The position numbers were made by a program, and so were the translations under genes. The notes under the pieces are model-generated. The model made no database searches, was not told the origin of the DNA, and saw only the letters and a list, made by a program, of their open reading frames with translations. A stretch of DNA of 64,000 nucleotides from JALZKA01 sp963734015 (GTDB lineage Bacteria; Actinomycetota; Thermoleophilia; Solirubrobacterales; 70-9): positions 157,812 to 221,811 of the forward strand of contig CAVTFG010000017.1 in NCBI GenBank assembly GCA_963734015.1. Reading direction: 5' to 3'. Shown one piece after another: positions 43,650 to 51,803 of the stretch (within the stretch, counting starts at the first letter, position 1; the number at the start of each line of letters is the position of its first letter).

Positions 43650-43669
43650 CCGCTCTCCATGCGAAGCGG
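43650..43669. repeat. Hairpin of the GCTTTGCATRGAAAGC family, upstream of the SnoaL gene
   Basis: On the minus strand it reads CCGCTTCGCATGGAGAGCGG: five paired bases, a mismatch, a wobble and a GCATGG centre. It lies 28 bp upstream of the SnoaL ATG. The core matches the hairpins at 8314 and 61010. Confidence 0.5.
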
Positions 43670-43860
43670 CACTTTGGGCCTTGCAGTAGCCAAGTAGATG
43701 GTGCCGTTAGGCCATAGCAGCGCCCGACTGGCCCGCGATCTCGGGCGGGCCCACGGACGCGCGGCAGCGTACCCAGGGCTTGACTCGTCGACCGCCCGAC
43801 GGGATAGGGTCCGAGAACATCACTGCCGGCGACAAGGCGTCGCCGAAGGAGGGGAGATGC

Positions 43861-44346
43861 ATGGGAAGCATCATCAGGAAGGGACGACCGTCTCCTGCGA
43901 TGGTCGTCAGCGTGATCGCTCTCGTCTTCGCCGTTGGCGGAGTTGCGAACGGTCTACAGGGCAAGAACTCGGTCGACAAGAACGACATCAAGAAGAACGT
44001 CGTCAAGTCGAAACACATCAAGGACGGCGGAGCGAAGTACAAGGACCTGGAGAAGGGCATCGCCGTGCGTGCGTATGCGCTGGTGACCGGAGACGGTGAG
44101 GTCGCCGAGACGTACTCTCGCGGCATCAGCGACTCCAACATTGACGTCTTCGGCGGCGGCTTCTGCATCGAGAACCTGCAGTTCCAGCCGAAGCACATCC
44201 AGGCTACACATCGCTATGTGGGCGGCGGCAGCAACGAGCTGACGGCCGATCTCGAAGAAGACCCGGCCTGGTGTCAGGGCAACGACGCTTGGGTCCACAT
44301 CGGAAACGACACGGGACCCGACTTCTTCGTGGCTCTATACGAGTAG
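43861..44346 (+). CDS. Predicted surface protein, basic-TM-linker type
   Basis: A 161-residue protein starting at 43861, with GAAGGAGGGGAG just upstream. The N-terminus (GSIIRKGRPSPAMVV, then SVIALVFAVGGVANG) is a basic segment plus one export/membrane helix. A lysine- and asparagine-rich linker (NSVDKNDIKKNVVKSKHIKD) leads into a ~90-residue domain with two cysteines. This design is one of the most repeated families in Solirubrobacterales-type genomes; the function is unknown. A strong terminator follows at 44370. Confidence 0.82.
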   Translation: MGSIIRKGRPSPAMVVSVIALVFAVGGVANGLQGKNSVDKNDIKKNVVKSKHIKDGGAKYKDLEKGIAVRAYALVTGDGEVAETYSRGISDSNIDVFGGGFCIENLQFQPKHIQATHRYVGGGSNELTADLEEDPAWCQGNDAWVHIGNDTGPDFFVALYE

Positions 44347-44369
44347 CTCGGACCAGAAACACCGTTGCA

Positions 44370-44394
44370 AAGGGGCCGCGCAAGCGGCCTCCTT
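44370..44394 (+). terminator. Rho-independent-type hairpin after the surface-protein gene
   Basis: AAGGGGCCGC, loop GCAA, GCGGCCTCCTT pairs along ten to eleven bases with one G-T wobble. The GNRA-type tetraloop is strongly stabilising. It lies 24 bp past the stop codon. There is no long T-run. Confidence 0.72.
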
Positions 44395-44539
44395 GCTGGA
44401 GCGGCTATTTGTATAGCTCAGTAGATGCTTTGCAGGGGACAGACCTAGAGCTTCTGCCGATGCCTTGCCGGCACGTAGCCCTCGGCGACTGCCTTGCGAT
44501 CAGCTCGCGTCGTTCGGCTGTCGCACGCCCTCGCGTGGG

Positions 44540-44585
44540 CGACCTCCACGTTCTCCTGCGACATCGCCCTCGCGGTATCTCGCTC
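44540..44585 (-). pseudogene. Remnant of a SnoaL-type gene start
   Basis: On the minus strand an ATG at 44564 begins SQENVEVAHARACDSRTT and loses family similarity after eight residues. Upstream sequence (GAGATACCGCGAGGGCG) matches the leader of the intact SnoaL gene at 43622 (GAGATACTGCCCGGGCG). About 32 of 38 bases agree over the leader and first codons. It appears to be the 5' end of a lost paralogue. Confidence 0.6.
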
Positions 44586-44694
44586 TGGCCGTGACCTAGC
44601 TGAGCAGGACCGCAAAGCCGATGCAGCTCGGCTGATCGGCCGGCGACCGGAATCCGTAAGGCTTCCGGGAATCCATTGCGCGAAGGAGAGAGCG

Positions 44695-45690
44695 ATGAGA
44701 GCGATCGTCTACCACGAGTACGGCCCGCCCGATGTCCTCCGAGCCGCTGACATCGACCAGCCGGCCGCCGGGGACGACGAAGCGCTGGTGCGGATTCGCG
44801 CGGCCTCCGTCAATCCCGCCGACTGGCACTTCATGCGGGGCGAGCCCCGCATCGCCCGCCTCTCCTTCGGGCTGCGCCGGCCCAAGGAAGCGATCCTCGG
44901 TTGCGATCTGGCGGGACAGGTCGAGGCGGTCGGCGACGACATCGCGGCGTTCCAGCCGGGCGACGAGGTGTTCGGGTGCTCGTTCATGCGCGGCTTCGGC
45001 GCCTGGGCCGACCGTGTGTCGGTCGCGCACTCCCTCCTGGCGCCGAAGCCGGCCAACCTCTCGTTCGAGCAGGCGGCTGCCGTACCCCTCGCCGGCATGA
45101 CCGCCTTGCAGGGCCTGCGCGATCACGGCCGGGTCGAGCCGGGGCACAACGTCCTGATCGTCGGTGCGGCGGGAGGCGTCGGAACGTTCGCGGTGCAGAT
45201 CGCCAAGCACCTGGGCGCGAATGTGACCGGGGTGTGCAGCGCCGGCAAAGCCGGCCTGGTCCGATCCCTCGGGGCCGACCACGTCGTCGACTACACCCGC
45301 GAGGACTTCACTCAGGGCGAGCAGCGCTACGACCTCATCTTCCAGCTGGCGGGCACCCACTCGCCCTCGGAGTGCCGGCGCGCGCTCGCCCCGAAGGGGA
45401 CGCTGCTCTTGAGCAGCGGAGAATCGAATGGCCGCTGGATCGGGCCGCTGAGCCGCACGCTCAAGGCACTCCTCCTGTCGCCATTGGTGGGGCAGCGGCT
45501 CGTGGGGTTCACCATGAAGCCGAACGGGGACGACCTGCAATTCCTGCGGGGACTCATCGAGGCGGGCACGGTGACGCCGGTCATCGACCGGACGTATCCG
45601 CTGGCGGAGGTCCCGGACGCGATCCGGTACCTGGAGGAGGGACACGCCCGCGGGAAGGTCGTGATCGCCGTGCAATCGTCCGACGCATGA
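44695..45690 (+). CDS. NAD(P)-dependent quinone oxidoreductase/alcohol dehydrogenase (MDR family)
   Basis: A 331-residue zinc-free medium-chain dehydrogenase. The N-terminal GroES-like domain opens MRAIVYHEYGPPDVL and contains ILGCDLAGQVEAVG. The Rossmann motif is VLIVGAAGGVGTFAVQIAKHLGA. It would reduce quinones or enones with NADPH in the cytoplasm. A clear GAAGGAGAG ribosome site precedes the ATG. Its stop overlaps the start of the CoA-transferase fusion gene (ATGA). Confidence 0.92.
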   Translation: MRAIVYHEYGPPDVLRAADIDQPAAGDDEALVRIRAASVNPADWHFMRGEPRIARLSFGLRRPKEAILGCDLAGQVEAVGDDIAAFQPGDEVFGCSFMRGFGAWADRVSVAHSLLAPKPANLSFEQAAAVPLAGMTALQGLRDHGRVEPGHNVLIVGAAGGVGTFAVQIAKHLGANVTGVCSAGKAGLVRSLGADHVVDYTREDFTQGEQRYDLIFQLAGTHSPSECRRALAPKGTLLLSSGESNGRWIGPLSRTLKALLLSPLVGQRLVGFTMKPNGDDLQFLRGLIEAGTVTPVIDRTYPLAEVPDAIRYLEEGHARGKVVIAVQSSDA

Positions 45691-47495
45691 GCGTCGAGGG
45701 GGCATCCGACTGGCGGGACCGCCAGGTCTCCGCGACCGAGGCTGTGTCCTTGATCCAGGCCGGCGACAAGGTCTTCGTTGGCAGCGCGTGCGCAACCCCG
45801 AGGGCCCTCGTGCGCGCGCTGGAGGAGCTGGCGCGCCCGGGGGTCGAGCTGGTGCACTTCCTGACCAACCAGGCCGGCGCCGGCGACGCCCCGCACACCA
45901 ACTACCGGCATCGCGTCTTCTACGTCGGCACGGACGACCGTGCGCTGCTCGAGTCGAGCCAGGTGGAGTATCTGCCGCTCTCGCTCGCCGATGCGCCTCG
46001 ACTGTTCGCCGATGGACAGCTCTCGCTCGACGTCGCGATGGTGCAGGTCGCCCCACCCGACGAGGACGGCACCTGCAGCCTCGGGATCTCCGTCGACGTG
46101 ACCAAGTCCGCCGCACTGGCCGCGCGGATCGTGGTCGCGGAGGTCAACCCCGCGATGCCGCGCACCGCGGGTGACAGCCGGATCCCGGTCGAACGGATCA
46201 CGCGCTTCGTCCCGGTGGACACCCCCGTGGTCGAGTACCTCCACGAGCCGGTCGGCGAGGTGGCCGAGCAGATCGCCCGCTACGTCGCACGGCTGATCGA
46301 CGATCGCTCCACGCTCCAGGTCGGACTGGGGCGGGTCCCAAACGAGATGCTGGCCCACCTGACCAACCGGCGCGATCTGGCGATCCACTCGGATGTGATC
46401 ACCGAGCCGATCGTCGACCTCGTCGCCGCGGGCGTCGTGACCGGCCCGGTCGCGACGAGCTGGGCGATGGGCACGAGGCGCCTCTACGACCTCGTTGACG
46501 ACGACCCCAGATTCACCTTCCATCCGATCGACTACGTCTGCGACCCGACCGTCATCCAAGGCAGGGAGCGGATGGTCTCCGTGACGCAGGCGTTCGGCAT
46601 CGACCTGACCGGCCAGGTCTCGACCGAGCGGCTGGACGGGGTGCTCTACGGCGGCGTTTCCACCGGCCCGGCCTTCCACCGCGGAGCGCTGGCCTCCCCC
46701 GGCGGCATGGCCATCGTCTGCCTCGCCTCGCGGACTCCGGCGGGCCGCTCCGCCGTCTCGCTCGAGCTCGGTCCGGGCGACGCGGTGGCGATTCCACGTG
46801 CCGACGTCCACTGGGTCGTCACCGAATACGGGACGGCGTATCTCTTCGGCCGCTCGCTTGCCGAGCGCGCGGTCGCGCTGATCGAGATCGCGCATCCCGA
46901 CGTTCGGAGCGAACTACTCGACGCGGCAATCTCGAGTGGTCTCGTCCGGCACAAGCAACGGCTGCGCAGCCGCACGGCGTATCCGGTCGCCGAGGTGCGC
47001 GAAGCTCGGCTGCGCGACGGCCGCAAAATGCAGGTGCGACCGACCCGTACGAGCGATACCGGCGCGATGCAGGAGCTCTTCCACCGGCTCAGCGAGGACG
47101 ACGTCAGGACCCGCTTCTTCCAGAAGCTGACCTCGCTCACGGACACGGCCGCCCAGCACCTGTGCAGCGTCGATTACGAGGAGGAAATGGCGTTCGCGGC
47201 CGTGATCGGGCCGTCGGCGCATCAGCGCATCGTGGCCACCAGCACCTATTTCCTCAATCCCGCCAGCGGCCTCGCCGAGGTCGCGTACATCGTGGACCCG
47301 GAATGGCAGGGTGCGGGCCTGGGTGCGCTCCTGCACGCGCGCCTGGTCGACTACGCCCGCGACCACGGCGCGCGCGGCCTGACGGCGGACGTGCTCGCCG
47401 AGAACTCACGGATGCTCCGCGTCTTCGAACGCGGCGATCACTCGTTCAGCGTCGAGATCGAGGCCGGGGTCGCCGACGTGACGATGCTGTTCTGA
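45687..47495 (+). CDS. Acetyl-CoA hydrolase/transferase fused to a GNAT domain
   Basis: A 602-residue fusion. Residues ~1-430 are a class I CoA-transferase of the acetyl-CoA hydrolase/4-hydroxybutyrate CoA-transferase type (KVFVGSACATPRALVRALEE, LQVGLGRVPNEMLAHL, SPGGMAIVCLASR, VVTEYGTAYLFGRSLAERA). Residues ~450-602 form a GNAT acetyltransferase (VAYIVDPEWQGAGLGALLH, LTADVLAENSRMLRVFER). The fusion could modify or be controlled by protein acetylation, as in other acyl-CoA enzymes; that is inference. Translation is coupled to the upstream oxidoreductase. Confidence 0.9.
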   Translation: MSVEGASDWRDRQVSATEAVSLIQAGDKVFVGSACATPRALVRALEELARPGVELVHFLTNQAGAGDAPHTNYRHRVFYVGTDDRALLESSQVEYLPLSLADAPRLFADGQLSLDVAMVQVAPPDEDGTCSLGISVDVTKSAALAARIVVAEVNPAMPRTAGDSRIPVERITRFVPVDTPVVEYLHEPVGEVAEQIARYVARLIDDRSTLQVGLGRVPNEMLAHLTNRRDLAIHSDVITEPIVDLVAAGVVTGPVATSWAMGTRRLYDLVDDDPRFTFHPIDYVCDPTVIQGRERMVSVTQAFGIDLTGQVSTERLDGVLYGGVSTGPAFHRGALASPGGMAIVCLASRTPAGRSAVSLELGPGDAVAIPRADVHWVVTEYGTAYLFGRSLAERAVALIEIAHPDVRSELLDAAISSGLVRHKQRLRSRTAYPVAEVREARLRDGRKMQVRPTRTSDTGAMQELFHRLSEDDVRTRFFQKLTSLTDTAAQHLCSVDYEEEMAFAAVIGPSAHQRIVATSTYFLNPASGLAEVAYIVDPEWQGAGLGALLHARLVDYARDHGARGLTADVLAENSRMLRVFERGDHSFSVEIEAGVADVTMLF

Positions 47496-47548
47496 GCGTC
47501 GCGCCAGGCTCGCGCGCGCCCCGCGACAGCCTCTTGAGCCTGTGACGC

Positions 47549-48451
47549 TTATGCCTCGGGATTCGGTTCAGGCCCCAGCGCCCCCGGCTCGCCAGGGGCA
47601 TCGTCGGTCGCGCGCACCGGCGCCGGGATCAGCGCCGCCCCTGCGATCACGAGGCAGAACGCAAGCATCCGTCCGGTGACCTCCAGCGCCCCGCTGCCCA
47701 CCGGATCCCGGAAGACCAGGATGCCGCCGACGATCGCAACGAGATTGGCCGCAACCGAGGTGATGGCGATGACCTCGACTCCGGGGCCGATCTGCAGCCC
47801 GCGGGCGGACGCGTAGAAGGACACCACCGATGCGATCAGCGCCGCCGCCGTCCACGGACTGATCAGCTCGAGCACCCCGCTCTCGATGTCGTCGGCCAGG
47901 AACTTGATCGCGATGTCGGAGACTCCGAAGAGCGCGCCGGCGGCAGCGCCGAGGAGCAGGCCCTGCGCCGCGCGCGGGACGCGGTCGTGGCCCGACATCG
48001 CGGCGACCGCGGCGCCGGCGAGAAGGACGCCGCACTCGATTGCGATCAACGCCGCGGGGGCGTAGTCCGGCGGCTCGCCGTCCGACCCCGACGTCACCCC
48101 GATGATCGCGAGCCCCGCCGCCGTGACGATCACGCCGATCCACTGGCGCCGGCCGAGCCGGAAGCCGAAGAAGCGCTCGGCGAAGACGGCGAGAAACACC
48201 AACCCGCCCGAGAGGACGGCCTGCACGATCGACAGCGGGGCGAGGGCGAGGGCGGCGACGTGGAGCACCCAGGCGGCCACCGCCACCCCCCAACCGACCG
48301 CGAACCACTTCGAGCGGAAGAGGCCGGCCGCGCTTCGCAGCGGGTGCCGGACCTCCACATCGGGCGCGAGGACTGCGCCGCGGTGCTTGAGCAGAAACGC
48401 GACGCTTGTGGCGGCGGCGCAGACCAAGGCGAGGGCGAGCCCGACGATCAA
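47549..48451 (-). CDS. DMT-superfamily (EamA-like) transporter
   Basis: A 300-residue membrane protein with about nine to ten hydrophobic segments in two EamA-like halves: ALALVCAAATSVAFLLKHRG at the start, LAPLSIVQAVLSGGLVFLAVFAERFFGFRLG mid-way (shown only for orientation of the first half), and AAALIASVVSFYASARGLQIG in the second. It probably moves a small metabolite or Mg-like cation; the substrate is not readable. No partner genes adjoin it. Confidence 0.85.
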   Translation of the reverse strand: MIVGLALALVCAAATSVAFLLKHRGAVLAPDVEVRHPLRSAAGLFRSKWFAVGWGVAVAAWVLHVAALALAPLSIVQAVLSGGLVFLAVFAERFFGFRLGRRQWIGVIVTAAGLAIIGVTSGSDGEPPDYAPAALIAIECGVLLAGAAVAAMSGHDRVPRAAQGLLLGAAAGALFGVSDIAIKFLADDIESGVLELISPWTAAALIASVVSFYASARGLQIGPGVEVIAITSVAANLVAIVGGILVFRDPVGSGALEVTGRMLAFCLVIAGAALIPAPVRATDDAPGEPGALGPEPNPEA

Positions 48452-48494
48452 GTCTTCGGCCAGGCGAGCACCAGATCAAGATCCTGTCCGCGGT

Positions 48495-48983
48495 CTAGGC
48501 GGCCGCTCCGGCGAGCTCGTCGATCACGTCCTTGGCGTGGGTGATCGGCAGGCGGTTGCCCTCGAGCTCGATCTGCGATCCGCTGCCCTCGTCGATCAGC
48601 TCCAGCACCCGCACGTTCACCCGCTGATGGACCTTGGCGGTGAGGCCCTCCCGCGCGACCTCGAAGGCCAATTGCGTCGGCTCGGCGTTCCTGCGCCCGG
48701 CAAAGCCGTACACGGTCGAGGCAGTGACGCCCACCAGCATCGTCGCCGGGAGCCCGGAGGCGGCGTCCGCGGCACGCATGCCGGCCAGGGAGCCGGCGGC
48801 CATGCCCACACCTTCGGCCGCACCGCCGAGCCCGCCCGCGGCCGTATCTCCAGCGAGCCCGCCGACGAACAGACCGCCGGTGTGGCCGCGCGGATTGAAC
48901 TCGCCGACGGCCAACACTTCCTCCTCCACCCCGCGCTTTGAGAGCGCGGCGTGGACCAGCTCCACCATCTTCTCTTCCGACAT
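48495..48983 (-). CDS. Hypothetical protein with glycine/alanine-rich hydrophobic core (162 aa)
   Basis: The N-terminal segment (MVELVHAALSKRGVEEEVLA) and the C-terminal segment (VREGLTAKVHQRVN-type helix and strand, ending DVIDELAGAAA) are polar. The middle is a long Gly/Ala-rich stretch (GGLFVGGLAGDTAAGGLGGA, MLVGVTASTVYGFAG) that could insert in a membrane or act as a glycine-zipper. No family is recognised. It lies 44 bp upstream of the DMT gene in the same direction. Confidence 0.62.
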   Translation of the reverse strand: MSEEKMVELVHAALSKRGVEEEVLAVGEFNPRGHTGGLFVGGLAGDTAAGGLGGAAEGVGMAAGSLAGMRAADAASGLPATMLVGVTASTVYGFAGRRNAEPTQLAFEVAREGLTAKVHQRVNVRVLELIDEGSGSQIELEGNRLPITHAKDVIDELAGAAA

Positions 48984-49033
48984 CTCGACTCCCTTCGATC
49001 GGCCGTCCCCGTCGACCTCTGAGCCACCCTAGT

Positions 49034-49417
49034 TCACGAGCCCTCGACCATCATCAGCGTGTTGCCCTCGGGATCGCGGAGCCAGAACATCGGCGGGACT
49101 GCGTCGCCGAAGCGGCTGACCTCGGCGTCCACGTCCACGCCTCGGTCCTTCAGCTCAGCGTGTGAGGCCTCGATGTCGTCGGTCTGGAGGGAGATGCCGG
49201 TGTCCTTGCCACCCGCGGTCGCATCCGGGCCGGGAGGGCAGATTGCGATCGGCGTGTCGGCGCCGGCCGGCGCGACCTCGATCCAGCGGTTGCCGTCCCC
49301 GAAGGGCGCGTCGGCACGCTTTTCGAGGCCGAGCGCCTCGGTGTAGAACTGGAGCGCGCGATCCTGGTCGGCGACCGGGATGATCACGTTGGCGATCTTG
49401 CTGATGCGGTTGCTCAT
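49034..49417 (-). CDS. VOC-family protein
   Basis: A 127-residue single VOC domain: IANVIIPVADQDRALQFYTE at the start, RWIEVAPAGADTPIAI in the middle, and FWLRDPEGNTLMMVEGS at the end. Relatives are annotated as glyoxalase-like or antibiotic-resistance proteins. The start at 49417 was chosen over a longer frame because AGGAGGT lies a few bases upstream. It is divergent from the DHA2 pump gene, a common arrangement for resistance proteins. Confidence 0.9.
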   Translation of the reverse strand: MSNRISKIANVIIPVADQDRALQFYTEALGLEKRADAPFGDGNRWIEVAPAGADTPIAICPPGPDATAGGKDTGISLQTDDIEASHAELKDRGVDVDAEVSRFGDAVPPMFWLRDPEGNTLMMVEGS

Positions 49418-49539
49418 TTGCGGACCTCCTGCGTTGGTTGACACCGGCTAGGACCATCGCCGGCGTGAAGAATCATCGTGCGCCGGCCACACCGAGCGGT
49501 ATCCGGTGACGCGGTCGAATCGCTAGTTTCCTCGCCTTG

Positions 49540-51009
49540 ATGACCCTCGAGGGCAACCGGAGATGGCTGGCGCTCTACGTGCTCTGCCTCGGCGACGTGC
49601 TGATCGTGCTCGACTCGACGATCGTCAACGTCGCCCTACCGTCGATCCAAGCCGACCTCGGCTTTTCCGACGCGACGCTCGCCTGGGTGGTGAACGCCTA
49701 CCTGCTCACCTTCGGCGGCTTCCTGTTGCTCGGCGGGCGCCTCAGCGACCTTTTTGGCCGCCGCCGGCTGTTCCTCATCGGCCTGGCGCTCTTCACGGCC
49801 TCCTCGCTCGCCTGTGGATTGGCCGGGTCGCAGGAGTTCCTGGTCGCCGCCCGGGCGGTGCAGGGCTTCGGCGGGGCGATCGTCTCCGTGGTCGCGCTCT
49901 CGCTCATCATGACCATCTTCACCGAGACCGCCGAGCGCGCCAAGGCGATGGGCGTCTTCAGCTTCGTGCTGTCCGGAGGCGCGACGGCCGGGGTGCTTTT
50001 AGGCGGCGTACTCACCGATCTGCTTGCCTGGAACTGGATCTTCCTGGTGAACCTCCCGGTGGGGATCACGGTCTTCGTGCTGAGCCTGAGGCTGTTGCCA
50101 GACGATCGCCCGGAGGAAGGTGATCGTCGCCTCGACATCGGCGGAGCGGTGACCGTGACCGCCGCCGTGATGCTCGGCACCTACGCGGTCATCAACGGCA
50201 ACGAGAACGGCTGGACCTCCGGCGAGACCCTTGGGCTGCTCGCCGCGGCGACAGCCCTGCTCGCCTTCTTCCTCGTGCTCGAGTCCCGGGTCGGCTCGCC
50301 GTTGATGCCACTCGGGCTCTTTCGCCTGCGCAACATCTCGGTCGCCAACGTCGTCGGAGTCCTGCTGGCGGCCTCGATGTTCGGGTGGTTCTTCCTCTCG
50401 GCGCTTTACCTGCAGCTCGTGCTCGGCTACAGCCCGCTCGAGGTCGGCCTCGCCTACCTGCCCTCAACGCTGATCATGGCCGCAGGCTCGATCGCGCTCT
50501 CCGATCGGCTCGTGATGCGGTTCGGAGTCAAGCCACCGATCGTCGGCGGGCTCTTGTGTTTTGCAATCGGCCTGCTTTGGTTCGCGCGCGCGCCCGCTGA
50601 CGGCAGCTTCGTCGTCGACGTGCTCCCGGCCATGCTCGTCATGGGGATCGGCGGCGGGATCACCTTCAACCCACTGCTGCTCGCTGCCATGGGCGACGTC
50701 GCGCCGACCGAGAGCGGGCTGGCCTCGGGGATCGTCAACACGGCGTTCATGATGGGCGGCGCTCTGGGCCTGGCGGTGCTCGTCAGCGTGGCGGACTCGC
50801 GCACGCAGAGCCTCCTCGACTCCGGCGACGGTGAGGCGGTTGCCCTGACCGGCGGCTACAACGCGGCATTCCTGGTCGCCGCCGTCTTCGCGGTGATCGG
50901 CGCGCTCGGCGCGCTGCTCCTGCGCCCCGCCGCGCCACCGGGACAAGAGGCGATGCCCGAGGAAGTGCCTGCGACCGCGGAGCCGGTGCCCGAGTCGTCA
51001 CCGGTCTGA
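49540..51009 (+). CDS. MFS drug efflux transporter, DHA2 (14-TMS) family
   Basis: A 489-residue polytopic protein with about 14 membrane segments. It has the DHA2 start LALYVLCLGDVLIVLDSTIV, motif A GGRLSDLFGRRRLF, and VLSGGATAGVLLGGVLTDLL. It is clearly paralogous to the pump at 29536 and shares its gene-level pattern, but it has no marR neighbour. The ATG at 49540 is preceded by an in-frame TTG; no strong ribosome site is seen, so the transcript may be leaderless. Confidence 0.92.
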   Translation: MTLEGNRRWLALYVLCLGDVLIVLDSTIVNVALPSIQADLGFSDATLAWVVNAYLLTFGGFLLLGGRLSDLFGRRRLFLIGLALFTASSLACGLAGSQEFLVAARAVQGFGGAIVSVVALSLIMTIFTETAERAKAMGVFSFVLSGGATAGVLLGGVLTDLLAWNWIFLVNLPVGITVFVLSLRLLPDDRPEEGDRRLDIGGAVTVTAAVMLGTYAVINGNENGWTSGETLGLLAAATALLAFFLVLESRVGSPLMPLGLFRLRNISVANVVGVLLAASMFGWFFLSALYLQLVLGYSPLEVGLAYLPSTLIMAAGSIALSDRLVMRFGVKPPIVGGLLCFAIGLLWFARAPADGSFVVDVLPAMLVMGIGGGITFNPLLLAAMGDVAPTESGLASGIVNTAFMMGGALGLAVLVSVADSRTQSLLDSGDGEAVALTGGYNAAFLVAAVFAVIGALGALLLRPAAPPGQEAMPEEVPATAEPVPESSPV

Positions 51010-51066
51010 CGTCTCAGCCGGGCCGACAAACGGACCGCATCGGCAGCGAGTTGCTACGTCTCGCCG

Positions 51067-51606
51067 CTACGGCTTCGTCTTCTCGAGCTTTGCCGGGACG
51101 ATCTGCGCGAGCTGGCGCCAAGGGCCGTCGAGCCGCTCCCCGTCCACGAAAAAGGTCGGCGTGCCATGGACTCCGGCGCGCCGGCCTCCGGCGACGTCCG
51201 CGAGCACGCGTTCCCGAAAGCTCCGCTCGCGAAGAGCCGCATCGACCTCCTCTTCTTCCAGTTCGAGCCGCCGCGCCACCTCGAGCAGGTCCTCGTGTGA
51301 GAACCCCTCGCGACCCGCGAGTAAGAGGGAGTGCGCCTCCCAGAACTTTCCGTGGGCGCCGGCGAGCTCGGATAGCTCCGCCGCGAGGTCCGCTCCAGGA
51401 TGTAGCTCGGCGTCTGGAAAGTGTCTCCAGACCAGGCGGAGGCCGTCGAAGCGATCCAGAAGGGATTTCACCGGACGGCTCGCGACCAAGCAGAACGGAC
51501 ACCCGAAGTCCCCGTACTCGACCAGGGTCAGCCCTGCTTCATCCGATCCCGTGACGTGGTCGCTATCCGCGACCGCGGTCAGCGTGCTGGGGGGCGGGGC
51601 GGTCAC
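51067..51606 (-). CDS. DsbA-like thioredoxin-fold protein
   Basis: About 179 residues with the active-site motif GDFGCPFCLVASRPVK (CPFC) near residue 35, and GVHGTPTFFVDGERLDGPWR carrying the cis-proline. The helical insert between them is DsbA-like. No signal peptide is visible, so it could be a cytoplasmic thiol oxidoreductase or 2-hydroxychromene-isomerase relative. Two GTG starts (51615 and 51606) are possible; GGAG precedes the latter. A tRNA-Arg fragment lies 50 bp upstream. Confidence 0.87.
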   Translation of the reverse strand: MTAPPPSTLTAVADSDHVTGSDEAGLTLVEYGDFGCPFCLVASRPVKSLLDRFDGLRLVWRHFPDAELHPGADLAAELSELAGAHGKFWEAHSLLLAGREGFSHEDLLEVARRLELEEEEVDAALRERSFRERVLADVAGGRRAGVHGTPTFFVDGERLDGPWRQLAQIVPAKLEKTKP

Positions 51607-51655
51607 TCGCTCCACGCTACCGCTTGGGTAAACGCGATCGCGCTGAGAGACGAAG

Positions 51656-51697
51656 CGCGCCCGACGGGATTCGAACCTGTGACCTTCGGTTTCGTAG
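51656..51697 (-). repeat. tRNA-Arg(ACG) 3'-end fragment, left copy
   Basis: On the minus strand it runs from anticodon loop CTACGAA through variable arm and T-arm (ACAGG TTCGAAT CC-GT) to acceptor CGGGCGC and discriminator G. The 5' half is missing. It matches 55451-55492 at 41 of 42 positions, in the same orientation. Confidence 0.8.
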
Positions 51698-51803
51698 TGT
51701 GCGGTCGAATGCCGACCGCCAGGAACGTGATCCACGACGTCGGCCGTGAGCCACCTCTCGCCCCGACCAACTCAGCGCCGACTCCGCGACCCGGGCGGGT
51801 GTC

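Larger units (their letters stand above)
44347..44694. other. 348-bp intergenic stretch
   Basis: It contains the terminator hairpin at 44370-44394 and a decayed copy of a SnoaL gene start (44540-44585). The sequence at 44423-44436 (ATGCTTTGCAGGGG) is half of the GCTTTGCAT hairpin motif. I see no intact gene. Confidence 0.6.

Noticed and set aside
44423..44436. A fourth member of the GCTTTGCAT hairpin family
   Set aside because: Only the left half is present; the pairing arm is missing.
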